Assembly: GCA_942490855.1 (NCBI GenBank)
Contig: CALNYS010000002.1
Coordinates: 124,001 to 188,000, forward strand
Source of the DNA: CALNYS01 sp942490855
GTDB lineage: Bacteria > Planctomycetota > Phycisphaerae > Phycisphaerales > UBA1924
Reading direction: 5' to 3'
Length of the DNA: 64,000 nucleotides
Positions 19,218 to 26,698 of the stretch are shown in pieces (positions within the stretch are counted from its first letter, which is position 1; each line of letters starts with the position of its first letter). A model generated the notes under the pieces. It was given only the letters and a program-made list of their open reading frames with translations. It ran no database searches and was not told where the DNA came from. A program made the position numbers and the translations under genes.

Positions 19218-21173
19218 ATGCCGCTGCCCCCCAACCACGACAAGCGTGTGATCGTCGTCGGCGGCGGACTCGCGGGCCTCGCCGCCTGCGTCCGCCTCGC
19301 CGAGCAGGGCGTCCCCGTCGACCTCTTCTCCATGGTCCCCGTCAAGCGCTCGCACTCCGTATGCGCGCAGGGCGGGATCAACGCCTGCAACGACATCGCC
19401 CGTCAGCAGGGCTACTCCGAGTGGGAGCACATGGACGAGACGCTCTACGGCGGGGACTACCTCGCCGACCAGCCTCCCGTCTACGAGATGACCCACTGGG
19501 CGCCGCGGATCATCAACCTCCTCGACCGCATGGGCGTGCCCTTCAACCGCACCATGGAAGGGCAGCGCGACCTGCGCCTCTTCGGCGGTTCGCTCTTTAA
19601 GCGCACGCACTTCTCGGGCGCGACGACCGGGCAGCAGCTCATGTACGCCCTCGACGAGCAGGTGCGCCGCGCCGAGGCCGAGGGCAAGGTCACCAAGTAC
19701 GAGTTCTGGGAGTTCCTCTCCCCGATCCTCGAGGACGGGACGTGCGTGGGCATCGTCGCCCAGGACATGCGCACGATGCAGATCCGCGCGTTCCGCGGCG
19801 ACGCCGTCGTGATGGCGACCGGCGGCTGCGGGCTCGTGTTCGGCAAGTCCACCAACTCCGTTGTCTGCACCGGCGCCGCGGCCGCGCGCTGCTACCGCCA
19901 CGGCGCGTGGTACGGCAACCCGGAGTTCATCCAGGTCCACCCGACCGCCATCCCCGGCGCCGACAAGTGCCGCCTGATGAGCGAGTCCGCCCGCGGCGAG
20001 GGCGGGCGCGTGTGGGTCCCCCGCAAGAAGGGCGACACCCGCGACCCGCGTCAGATCCCCGCCGAGGAACGCTACTACCTCCTCGAGGAGCGCTACCCCA
20101 AGTACGGCAACCTCGTGCCGCGCGACATCGCGTCGCGCGAGATCTTCGACGTGTGCGTCAACGACCACATGGGCGTTGGCGGCGAGAACCAGGTCTACCT
20201 CGACCTGACGCACAAATCCAAGGAAGAGCTCGACCGCAAGCTGGGCGGCATCCTTGAGATCTACGAGAAGTTCGCCGGCGAGGACCCCCGCGTCCTCCCC
20301 ATGAAGATCTTCCCCGCGGTCCACTACTCCATGGGCGGGCTGTGGACGACGTTCACCGCCGAGGACCGCCCCGCCGACCCGATGATGGACAAGGCCGCCA
20401 TCGCGAAGGGCCACGACACCGTCCGCGGGATGGAGTACGGGGCGCCCAACACGATGAGCACCAACATCCCCGGGCTGTACGCGCTGGGCGAGGTGAACTT
20501 CGCGTTCCACGGCGCGACGCGCCTGGGCGCCAACGCGCTCCTCTCGTGCATCTTCGACGGGCTCTTCGCGGGCATGGGCATCACGAACTACGTCGCCGAC
20601 GAGGCCCCCGCCGCGACCGAGGTCGCCCAGGGCGTGTACGACTCCGCGGTCGAACGCGAGGAGAAGATCGTTGACGACCTCGTCGGTGAGAACCGCGCCC
20701 CGGCCGCCAACGACGACAACGCCTACAAAATCGCCAAGGAGCTGGGCGTCGAGATGACCGCGGCTTCCACCGTGGTCAAGACCGGCCCGCGCCTCCGCGA
20801 GTGCCTCACGAAGATCGACGAGTACAAGGAACGGTTCGAGAAGGTCCGCCTCGCCGACAGCGAGATGTGGACCAACCAGAACCTCAGCTTCAGCCGGAGC
20901 GTCCGCGACATGCTCGTGATCGCCGAGGCGATCGCCAAGGGCGGCGAGCTCCGCGAGGAGTCCCGCGGTTCTCACTACCGGACCGATTTCCTCGAGCGCA
21001 ACGACGAGAAGTTCATGAAGACCACCGTCGCCGCGTTCAACCCCGAGACGGGACGGCCCGACATCAGCTACCGAGAGGTCGTCACCGGCCTCGTCCAGCC
21101 CCGTGCCCGCACCTACGGCAAGACCGACGCCCCCGTCGATGAGAAGAAGGAGGCCGCCGCGAGCGCGTCGTAA
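19218..21173 (+). CDS. sdhA: Succinate dehydrogenase flavoprotein subunit
   Basis: A 651-residue flavoprotein oxidising succinate to fumarate in the TCA cycle. The FAD dinucleotide fold is VIVVGGGLAGLAACVRL (residues 11-27), and HSVCAQGGINA contains H46, the residue that binds FAD covalently. Active-site strands such as FIQVHPTAIPGADK, SESARGEGGRVWV and FPAVHYSMGGLWT are all present, and the C-terminal helical domain is complete. It starts three bases after sdhC. The sequence is of the Bacillus/epsilon-type (non-classical) SDH class, matching the five-helix SdhC. Confidence 0.97.
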   Translation: MPLPPNHDKRVIVVGGGLAGLAACVRLAEQGVPVDLFSMVPVKRSHSVCAQGGINACNDIARQQGYSEWEHMDETLYGGDYLADQPPVYEMTHWAPRIINLLDRMGVPFNRTMEGQRDLRLFGGSLFKRTHFSGATTGQQLMYALDEQVRRAEAEGKVTKYEFWEFLSPILEDGTCVGIVAQDMRTMQIRAFRGDAVVMATGGCGLVFGKSTNSVVCTGAAAARCYRHGAWYGNPEFIQVHPTAIPGADKCRLMSESARGEGGRVWVPRKKGDTRDPRQIPAEERYYLLEERYPKYGNLVPRDIASREIFDVCVNDHMGVGGENQVYLDLTHKSKEELDRKLGGILEIYEKFAGEDPRVLPMKIFPAVHYSMGGLWTTFTAEDRPADPMMDKAAIAKGHDTVRGMEYGAPNTMSTNIPGLYALGEVNFAFHGATRLGANALLSCIFDGLFAGMGITNYVADEAPAATEVAQGVYDSAVEREEKIVDDLVGENRAPAANDDNAYKIAKELGVEMTAASTVVKTGPRLRECLTKIDEYKERFEKVRLADSEMWTNQNLSFSRSVRDMLVIAEAIAKGGELREESRGSHYRTDFLERNDEKFMKTTVAAFNPETGRPDISYREVVTGLVQPRARTYGKTDAPVDEKKEAAASAS

Positions 21174-21194
21174 GACGCCCGCACGGATTTCATC

Positions 21195-22022
21195 ATGGTT
21201 GCAGAGAACTCCAAAGCGTCCCTCACCCCCGGCGCCAAGCGCACCGTCCGCCTCAAGATCAAACGCTGCAAGGGCCCCGGCAAGCCCTCCTACTGGGAGA
21301 CGTTCAACGTCCCCGTCAGCGCGGGCGAGGGCGCCAACATCATCAGCGCCCTCCAGCACGTCGCCGCCAACCCCGTCACCGTCGATGGCAACGCGACCAC
21401 CCCCGTCGTCTGGGACTCCGGCTGCCTCGAAGAGGTCTGCGGCGCCTGCACCATGGTCGTCAACGGCAAGGTCCGCCAGTCCTGCTCGGCGCTCCTGGAC
21501 ACCATCGCTCCCACCGACGGCGACACCGTCACACTCGAGCCGATGAGCAAGTTCCCCGTCAACCGCGACCTCTTCGTCGACCGCCAGCGCATGTTCGACA
21601 CGCTCAAGCGCCTCAAGGCGTGGGTCCCCATCGACGGCCTCTACGAGCTCGGCAAGGGCCCCACCGAGTCGCCCACCCAGCAGGAAGAACGCTACGTCTA
21701 CTCCACCTGCATGACCTGCGGCTGCTGCCTCGAGGCCTGCCCCCAGTTCCAGAAGGAAGACGACCCCGCGAAGTGGGCCGAGTCCTTCGTCGGCGCCAAC
21801 GCCATGGGACAGGCCCAGCTCTTCAACATGCACGAGACCGGCGCCCGTCTCAAGGGCGACCGCCTCGACGAGATGTCACGCAAGGGCGGCGTCTCCGACT
21901 GCGGCAACGCCCAGAACTGCGTCAAGGTCTGCCCCAAGGAGATCCCGCTCTCCCAGGCCATCGCCTCCCTCGGGCGCGCCGTCACGATCCACGGCGTCAA
22001 GAGCTTCTTCACGGGCAAGTAA
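21195..22022 (+). CDS. sdhB: Succinate dehydrogenase iron-sulfur subunit
   Basis: A 275-residue electron-transfer subunit linking SdhA to the membrane anchor. The plant-type [2Fe-2S] site is CLEEVCGACTMVVNG with a final cysteine in VRQSC. The C-terminal domain has CMTCGCCLEACP for one cubane-type cluster and CGNAQNCVKVCP for the other. The first motif has CMTCGCCLEACP, an extra cysteine that should be noted. Length is usual for this class (about 250-280). It follows sdhA by 21 bases and is closed by a strong terminator. Confidence 0.96.
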   Translation: MVAENSKASLTPGAKRTVRLKIKRCKGPGKPSYWETFNVPVSAGEGANIISALQHVAANPVTVDGNATTPVVWDSGCLEEVCGACTMVVNGKVRQSCSALLDTIAPTDGDTVTLEPMSKFPVNRDLFVDRQRMFDTLKRLKAWVPIDGLYELGKGPTESPTQQEERYVYSTCMTCGCCLEACPQFQKEDDPAKWAESFVGANAMGQAQLFNMHETGARLKGDRLDEMSRKGGVSDCGNAQNCVKVCPKEIPLSQAIASLGRAVTIHGVKSFFTGK

Positions 22023-22048
22023 GCCCGACATCAAACGATCCCACCCAC

Positions 22049-22079
22049 GCCCCGAGCGCGCATCGCCCGGGGCGTTTTT
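22049..22079 (+). terminator. Intrinsic terminator of sdhCAB
   Basis: A 7-bp outer stem CGCCCCG (22049-22055)/CGGGGCG (22069-22075) encloses a further GCG/CGC pairing and is followed at once by a run of five T. It lies 27 bases after the sdhB stop. On the opposite strand no T-run follows, so it serves only sdhCAB. Confidence 0.85.
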
Positions 22080-22089
22080 CATGCGCGGT

Positions 22090-22878
22090 TTACCCGGCGC
22101 ACGACCCCCACGCCGCGAGCAGGATCGCCAGGTCGCCCGACAGCGTGTCGCCGTCGCCATCGAGGTCGGCGCCGTTGGTTTCCCACGCCGCCAGCAGCGA
22201 CGCGAGGTCCGACGAGTCGGTCACGCCGTCAGCGTTGAAGTCCGTCGGGCACGGGACGATCAGCAGGTTCTCCCGGATCCACGCGATCGCGTCCTGCTGC
22301 TCGGCCTCCGCCGCCGGGAGATCCCCCGACGTCGGCTCCCAGCGGTAGACAAAGTAGAACTCTTCCGAGTCCTCCAGCGTCGCGCTCGAGAACCGGAACG
22401 TCCCGAGGTAGATCCCCGGCTGCTGATCGATCACGAGGAAGTGGTCGGCGTGATTGTGCACGTCGCCGAACTCCGTCGCGTTCATCAGCGGGCCCGTGAC
22501 GACGACGCCCTCGCTCGTCGGCGACTGCGCCGTCTGGTTGTTGTGCTCGATCTCCAGGTAGTGCGCCGGGTCCACGTCGTCGAACCCGTCGCCGTTCCAC
22601 AGCTTGAGCGGCGCGGCGAGATCGAGCGAGAAGACCGTGAACGCGGGGAGGGCTCCGAGCGCCGCGTTGAAACCGGGGTCGTCGGTGACGATGTTCCCGA
22701 AGAAGGAGATCGGGTCGGCGTCGAACACGCGCTCGGGGACGACCATCCCCCCCTCCCCGACGCGGTTGGTCGTCAGGCGCCCCTCGTGCGTGTCGAGGAT
22801 GACGTCGAGGTCGTGCAGCGTGCCCGCGGACGCCGGGCCGGCGATGAAGAGGACGAACACGAGACGGATGGTGCGCAT
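22090..22878 (-). CDS. Secreted dockerin-tailed protein, paralogue of the PEP-CTERM-like neighbour
   Basis: A 262-residue exported protein. The ATG at 22878 has GGAGC six bases upstream and gives the signal peptide MRTIRLVFVLFIAGPASAG; a TTG two codons earlier is less likely. The body (about 20-205) is related to the gene upstream: both have an opening 'DVxL' strand, an ERVF block, a DPGF/EPGF block, LWNGDGF/VWNGSDF, a short HF-[LE]-I block with GIYL/GVYL, and SEEFYFVYRW/SETFWFVGNF. The last 55 residues carry two dockerin-like loops (DFNADGVTDSSDLASLL, DLDGDGDTLSGDLAILL). Function is unknown. Last gene of the four-gene cassette. Confidence 0.82.
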   Translation of the reverse strand: MRTIRLVFVLFIAGPASAGTLHDLDVILDTHEGRLTTNRVGEGGMVVPERVFDADPISFFGNIVTDDPGFNAALGALPAFTVFSLDLAAPLKLWNGDGFDDVDPAHYLEIEHNNQTAQSPTSEGVVVTGPLMNATEFGDVHNHADHFLVIDQQPGIYLGTFRFSSATLEDSEEFYFVYRWEPTSGDLPAAEAEQQDAIAWIRENLLIVPCPTDFNADGVTDSSDLASLLAAWETNGADLDGDGDTLSGDLAILLAAWGSCAG

Positions 22879-22950
22879 GAGCAAGCTCCGGTGGTGGGTG
22901 CGTGAATCGCCCCGACGCCGCGTCAGCTGCGCCGGGGCGGGGCAGTAAGA

Positions 22951-23646
22951 TCAGGCGCGACGACGGCGGGCGGCCGCCATGCCGCCCAGCGCCAGAAGCG
23001 CCGCGCCGCCCGGAGCCGGGACGAGTACATCCTCCACGTACTCGATCGCCGCCTCGTGATCGATCTCGTCGCCGCCGAAGTTGCCGACGAACCAGAACGT
23101 CTCGGAGTTCGCGGGGACGCCGCCACGAACCGAGTCGGTGGCGAAGAGCTCCATCGCGATCAGGTAGACGCCGTCAGCGCTGCCGTCGAGCGGCGCGTTG
23201 AGCACGATCTCGAAGTGATCGTCAAACCCGCCCCCGCCGACGGGGACCGCGAAGCCGGGGGTGAACCCGCCGGCGGAACCGGGCGTGTCCATCTCCGCGC
23301 CGAGCAGCTCGTAGGTCACGGTGCTTGGGGACACGGCGCTGAAGTCGCTCCCGTTCCAGACGCGGACGGCGTCCACGAAGTTGACGCCCCAGCTCATGCC
23401 GGCGAGCGTGCCCGCCTCCGCGAAGAACCCCGGCTCGTCGGAGATGTTCTCCCCCTCGCCGTTGCCCCACTCGAACGCGAACACGCGCTCGCGCTCCTCG
23501 ACGATCGTGTCGCCCGTGTGGCTCCAGGACCCGGTGACGAGCGTGTCGTCCACGACGTGCAGAAGTACGTCAACGCCCTCCCCGTGCGCAAGGGCGAGGG
23601 AAGCAAACGAAGCGGTGCAGACCGAAACAGTAATCGTGCGAAACAT
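22951..23646 (-). CDS. Secreted protein with PEP-CTERM-like sorting tail
   Basis: A 231-residue exported protein. The ATG at 23646 gives a signal peptide (MFRTITVSVCTASFASLALA) followed by HGEGVDVLLHVVDDTL. The C-terminus reads VPAPGGAALLALGGMAAARRRRA: a P-A-P turn, a hydrophobic helix and a basic cluster, which is the Phycisphaerae version of a PEP-CTERM/exosortase sorting signal. The body is related to the dockerin-tailed protein 66 bases downstream. No catalytic motif is visible. No exosortase gene is in the window, so anchoring is an inference. Confidence 0.82.
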   Translation of the reverse strand: MFRTITVSVCTASFASLALAHGEGVDVLLHVVDDTLVTGSWSHTGDTIVEERERVFAFEWGNGEGENISDEPGFFAEAGTLAGMSWGVNFVDAVRVWNGSDFSAVSPSTVTYELLGAEMDTPGSAGGFTPGFAVPVGGGGFDDHFEIVLNAPLDGSADGVYLIAMELFATDSVRGGVPANSETFWFVGNFGGDEIDHEAAIEYVEDVLVPAPGGAALLALGGMAAARRRRA

Positions 23647-23684
23647 GATGGATCTCTCGTGTGTGGTGTGTGAAATGGAAAGGA

Positions 23685-24533
23685 TCAGCGGTACAGACGC
23701 GGGTCGAAGAGATTCCTCTCTTCGCTCTCGTAGACCTCGCTGAACCTCATCGTGGAGCCGTGCCCGTCGAGGAACGTGTAGTTGGAGGCCGTCCCCCACC
23801 CCGCGTCCTCGGCGTTGCTCCGAACGCTCGCGCGCTCCTGTCCGGAGAACCCGCTGTACCCCTCCGCCCAGTTCCCCGGCGCGCCGCCGTAGGCGCCGAC
23901 CGACGCCTGCTGCGACGCGAAGAACGGGAGGTAGGCAGGATCGAACCGCGCGCTCGTCGCCCACTGCTGGACGTGCACGTGGTCAGCGCCCGCGAAGGGC
24001 CCGTGCTCGGCCATCAGCAGGAACTGACAGGTGAGCGCCGGGGCGGCGATCTTCTGCATCCGGTTGAAGTACCGCGACGCGATCGTCGCGGCGCTGTCGC
24101 CGGGCTGCAGATCGATCTGGAGCTGCGACGTCACCATGTCGTTGACGCCGTAGCTCGTCGCCCGGAACCGCCCGGGGAACCCGGGGATGTGCTCCCCCTG
24201 CCCCCCCTGTTCGACGGACCAGTGCGGGCTGAGGTCGCCGGGGGACCGCCGATCGATCCCCTCGTCAACGTAGGAGCGCAGGGTGTTGACCCACGCGAGC
24301 TCCTCGCGGGGGCCCACGCCGCCCTCGGGGAGCCCCGGCTCGATCAGCCGCCCGCGTTCGTCCTCGCTGTACATCAGGCTCCCGATCTGGAGCTGACGCA
24401 TGGTGCTCAGGCACGCGACCGACCGCGCCGCCAGCCTGGCGCTGCCCAGCGCGGGCAACAGCAGACCGATCAACACGGCGATGATCGACACAACAACAAG
24501 GAGCTCGATGAGCGTGAACGCGCGCGTGCGCAT
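23685..24533 (-). CDS. Prepilin-like (type II pseudopilin) protein
   Basis: A 282-residue protein with a class-III signal: MRTRAFTLIELLVVVSIIAVLIGLLLPAL. Cleavage would be before F6, and E10 (fifth of the mature protein) is conserved as in pseudopilins. The C-terminal domain contains FLDGHGSTMRF, similar to the H-x9-DG region of planctomycete DUF1559-type prepilin proteins. These are many per genome and their role (surface fibres, secretion or adhesion) is poorly known. It lies between the Cys/His-rich small gene and the PEP-CTERM-like gene, with gaps of 78 and 38 bases. Confidence 0.85.
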   Translation of the reverse strand: MRTRAFTLIELLVVVSIIAVLIGLLLPALGSARLAARSVACLSTMRQLQIGSLMYSEDERGRLIEPGLPEGGVGPREELAWVNTLRSYVDEGIDRRSPGDLSPHWSVEQGGQGEHIPGFPGRFRATSYGVNDMVTSQLQIDLQPGDSAATIASRYFNRMQKIAAPALTCQFLLMAEHGPFAGADHVHVQQWATSARFDPAYLPFFASQQASVGAYGGAPGNWAEGYSGFSGQERASVRSNAEDAGWGTASNYTFLDGHGSTMRFSEVYESEERNLFDPRLYR

Positions 24534-24611
24534 ACGGGTTCTCCTGTCTGGAAACCGGACCGGGCGCGCAGAGGGCGCGCGACTACAACGATGAGGCGTT
24601 GCGAGGCGGGG

Positions 24612-24974
24612 TCAGGCGCAGACAGGAGGGGCGCGGGGCGGGCCGGCAGACCAGGCCCAGGCGCGGACGGGCGTCTCGGCGCCCGGTCGTTCGATCCGCA
24701 CAAACGCGTGCGCATCGATGAACGTGAACCCGCCGGGCGACGTGAAGGCGCGGTCGGCTGACTGGAGCGTCAGACAGACCGGGCACTCATCCTCGTCGGG
24801 CGATGGCTCGGGGGACTCGTCAGAATCATGCGATGTCGCCGCCCGCTCGCACCCGTGCGCGTCCGCGGTGTCACCCGGGGCGTGCGCGAGGACCCGGTGC
24901 AGCGTCTGCCCGCCACCGCTGACGGCGAGGGCAAAGGCGACTATCCCGAGCATGTTGAGAAGGCGAGTCGTCAC
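24612..24974 (-). CDS. Small Cys/His-rich exported protein (DUF2946-like)
   Basis: A 120-residue protein with an N-terminal hydrophobic segment (about residues 5-24) followed by a His/Asp/Glu/Cys-rich stretch, HAPGDTADAHGCERAATSHD and DEDECPVCLTLQSA. The single CPVC motif together with nearby His residues resembles DUF2946-like small proteins often found with metal-uptake genes; a metal-sensing or metal-binding role is only an inference. Its start is GTG (24974) with weak ribosome-binding sequence GAAG; a TGTTATA half-site lies a few bases upstream (24983-24989). It would be the first gene of the cassette. Confidence 0.6.
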   Translation of the reverse strand: MTTRLLNMLGIVAFALAVSGGGQTLHRVLAHAPGDTADAHGCERAATSHDSDESPEPSPDEDECPVCLTLQSADRAFTSPGGFTFIDAHAFVRIERPGAETPVRAWAWSAGPPRAPPVCA

Positions 24975-25029
24975 AGCTTCATTGTTATACGCCCCGGGCG
25001 CCGTTCAAGTGGCGAGATTGGCAAAAACA

Positions 25030-25053
25030 AAAAAACCCGGCCGGGCCGGGTTT
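25030..25053 (-). terminator. Intrinsic terminator of the FG/GFN-rich gene
   Basis: On the minus strand AAACCCGGC (45-53 side) pairs over nine bases with GCCGGGTTT (25033-25041) around a 3-base loop and is followed by a T7-G-T5 run. It lies 42 bases after the stop of the FG-rich gene and separates it from the four-gene cassette. Confidence 0.85.
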
Positions 25054-25094
25054 CTCGGACACTAGGGAAGGAGAGATTCAGTCAGACGCGAGGC

Positions 25095-25862
25095 TCAGGC
25101 GGCTTCGGTGTTGAACTTGGGGGCGCCGGTGAAGCCGATGCCGCCCTGCTGCTGCCCGTTGGAGTTCGAGAAGCCGTTGGGCGTGGGGCCCTGAAAGCCG
25201 TTGGGGGCGCCGTTGAACCCGGCGAAGTTCGGGTTGAACCCGAAGAAGCCCTGGTTGTTGATCGGGGAGCCGAAGGACGGGGCGATGCCCTGACCGCCGC
25301 CGAAACCGTTGGCGATGCCGGGGTTCATGCCGGGGTTGAAACCGCCGTTGAAGCCAGCGTTGAAACCGGAGTTGAAGCCGGGGTTGAAGCCGCTGCTAAA
25401 ACCGGGGTTCCAGCCGAAGCCGTTCCAGCTCGTGGGGCCGCCGAAGCCGCCCGTGCCGCCGCCGAAACCGCCGTTGAAACCGCTCTGAAAACCGGGGTGG
25501 AAGCCACCGTTGAAGCCGGGGTTGAACCCGCCGTTGAAGCCAGCGTTGAAACCGGAGTTGAAGCCGGGGTTGAAGCCGCCGAACGAGGGCGAGGCGTTCC
25601 AGGAGTTCTGGGGGCCGAAGCCGCCGAAGGGCTGACCGAAGCCGGCGCCGAAGGGCGTGTTGAACGCGGGGGCGTTCCAGTTCGCGGGGCCGTTCCAGTT
25701 GGCGGGGCCGTTGTTCCACGAGTTGGTCGGGCCGTTGCCCCACGCGCCGTTCCACGGGGTGTTCCAGCCGGTGGAGCCGTTGAAGCCGCCGTTGAAACCG
25801 GGGTTCCAGCCGAACGTGTTGAAGAAGGGCTGGAAGGGGGCGGTGGCGAAGGGAGTGGTCAT
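25095..25862 (-). CDS. Gly/Phe/Asn-rich low-complexity protein with FG and GFN repeats
   Basis: A 255-residue protein almost entirely of G, F, N, P, S, W, A, T and Q. The ATG at 25862 has AGGAG eight bases upstream. About twelve FG dipeptides (FGG, FGW, FGA) and many GFN/GFNP/GFNG units are seen; charged residues are limited to one Lys and one Glu near the C-terminus, with one His. It has no signal peptide, membrane segment or cysteine. Spaced aromatics in an uncharged chain resemble FG-nucleoporins, prion-like domains or silk-like proteins, all able to condense or gel. It could also be a surface fibre exported by an unknown route. It is a single-gene unit with its own terminator. Confidence 0.8.
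   Translation of the reverse strand: MTTPFATAPFQPFFNTFGWNPGFNGGFNGSTGWNTPWNGAWGNGPTNSWNNGPANWNGPANWNAPAFNTPFGAGFGQPFGGFGPQNSWNASPSFGGFNPGFNSGFNAGFNGGFNPGFNGGFHPGFQSGFNGGFGGGTGGFGGPTSWNGFGWNPGFSSGFNPGFNSGFNAGFNGGFNPGMNPGIANGFGGGQGIAPSFGSPINNQGFFGFNPNFAGFNGAPNGFQGPTPNGFSNSNGQQQGGIGFTGAPKFNTEAA
25329..25579. repeat. 65-bp direct repeat within the FG/GFN-rich gene
   Basis: Positions 25329-25393 and 25515-25579 are identical except at one base (25341/25527) and are in the same reading frame (offset 186). The near-identity at DNA level, including third positions, points to recent internal duplication or gene conversion rather than protein-level selection alone. It is coding, not a CRISPR array. 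Confidence 0.9.
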
Positions 25863-26197
25863 GTGTGTCGCTCCTGAGGAGGGTGTGGTTCGGCCGCGGT
25901 CTCTGCTCCGCGTCATCGGCCCGTCGGCGCGGCGGGCCGCGATCCCTGAGGCATAAACGCGTTACCGGACGCCCCGCGGCGGGACGCGTCCGCGTGAGCT
26001 ATCGGCGACTCCGGGGAGCGACTTCGCGGGCGGCGCGTTTTTTTCGTTCCGGGCAGCGGGGTTTCTTCACACCCGCTTCAAAACACCCGCGCCCGAAGCT
26101 CACGGTTTTTGCGTGCGGCGCCCGCTCCTGGCGCGGTAGCCTCGCAGACGAGCGAGGAGAGAGGCCTCGCCCGGACACCGTCTGGGCGAGGTCGTTT
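25863..26197. other. Intergenic region with hairpins and a plus-strand terminator
   Basis: About 335 bases without a convincing gene. It holds the promoter area of the FG-rich gene, T7 and T5 runs near 26036-26043 and 26105, and two adjacent hairpins at its right end: CCTCGC/GCGAGG (26140-26157) and an 8-bp stem with T-run (26165-26191). A plus-strand frame 25865-26254 lacks features of a real protein. Confidence 0.5.
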
Positions 26198-26200
26198 TTA
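26165..26200 (+). terminator. Intrinsic terminator on the plus strand without an upstream gene
   Basis: CCTCGCCC (26165-26172) pairs with GGGCGAGG (26184-26191) and is followed by TCG and five T on the plus strand. The nearest upstream plus-strand gene ends at 22022, so this may end a small RNA transcribed from the preceding intergenic region, or protect against antisense transcription into the EamA gene. Confidence 0.55.
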
Positions 26201-26689
26201 TTCCGCGACGTGCGACGCCGGGGTCGCGGCGGGCGCCGACCCCCCCGCCGTTAGCAGCACCACCCCCGCGAGGATCGCCAGCACGCCCAGCGCCTTGCGC
26301 GTCGTCATCGCCTCGCCCAGCACCAGCCAGCCCAGCACGACGGCCGTCGCGGGCGCCACCGCGAACGCGACGGGCTTGACCCGCGAGATCTCGCCCAGGT
26401 GGAGCGACACGTAGAAGCAGATCATCGCCAGCGCCCCCGCGATCAGCCCCGAGCCCAGCACGAGCTTGAGCATCACGGGGCGGTCCGCCTGCGCCCACGA
26501 CGCCGGCTCGGCGGCGAGACGGTGCACGGCGACCGCGTACGCGATCCACAGCACCGGGAGCGCCACCGTGGCGCGCACCGCCAGGGCGGTCAGCGGGCCG
26601 ACCTGCTTCGAGTGCAGGACCGATTTCGTGAACAGCTCGCCCACGCCCCAGAAGAGGCCGGCGAGCACGGCAAAGAGGATCGCTTTCAT
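26198..26689 (-). CDS. Single-EamA-domain membrane transporter
   Basis: A 163-residue protein with five hydrophobic segments, the size of one EamA repeat. It starts MKAILFAVLAGLFWGVGELFTKS and ends with the typical VAPATAVVLGWLVLGEAMTTRKALGVLAILAGVVLL. Normal DMT transporters have two such repeats (about 300 residues); single-repeat forms act as dimers. The substrate is unknown. The stop overlaps the plus-strand terminator. It lies ten bases after the kinase gene and may be translated from its transcript. Confidence 0.85.
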   Translation of the reverse strand: MKAILFAVLAGLFWGVGELFTKSVLHSKQVGPLTALAVRATVALPVLWIAYAVAVHRLAAEPASWAQADRPVMLKLVLGSGLIAGALAMICFYVSLHLGEISRVKPVAFAVAPATAVVLGWLVLGEAMTTRKALGVLAILAGVVLLTAGGSAPAATPASHVAE

Positions 26690-26698
26690 CGGCGCACT

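Noticed and set aside
19014..21833. 939-codon open frame antisense to sdhC and sdhA
   Set aside because: Its composition (Ala, Val, Gly, Arg, Asp, Leu without motifs) is that of the complementary strand of high-GC codons; sdhA and sdhC read clearly on the other strand.
24983..24990. TGTTATAC as a Zur/Fur box
   Set aside because: Only a half-site is visible, without the second arm, so it is not called a regulatory feature and is mentioned only as a weak hint.
25329..25579. Regularly spaced short repeats resembling a CRISPR array
   Set aside because: The repeats are in frame with codons for GFN/GFNP, vary in length, have no constant spacers, and no cas gene is in the window.
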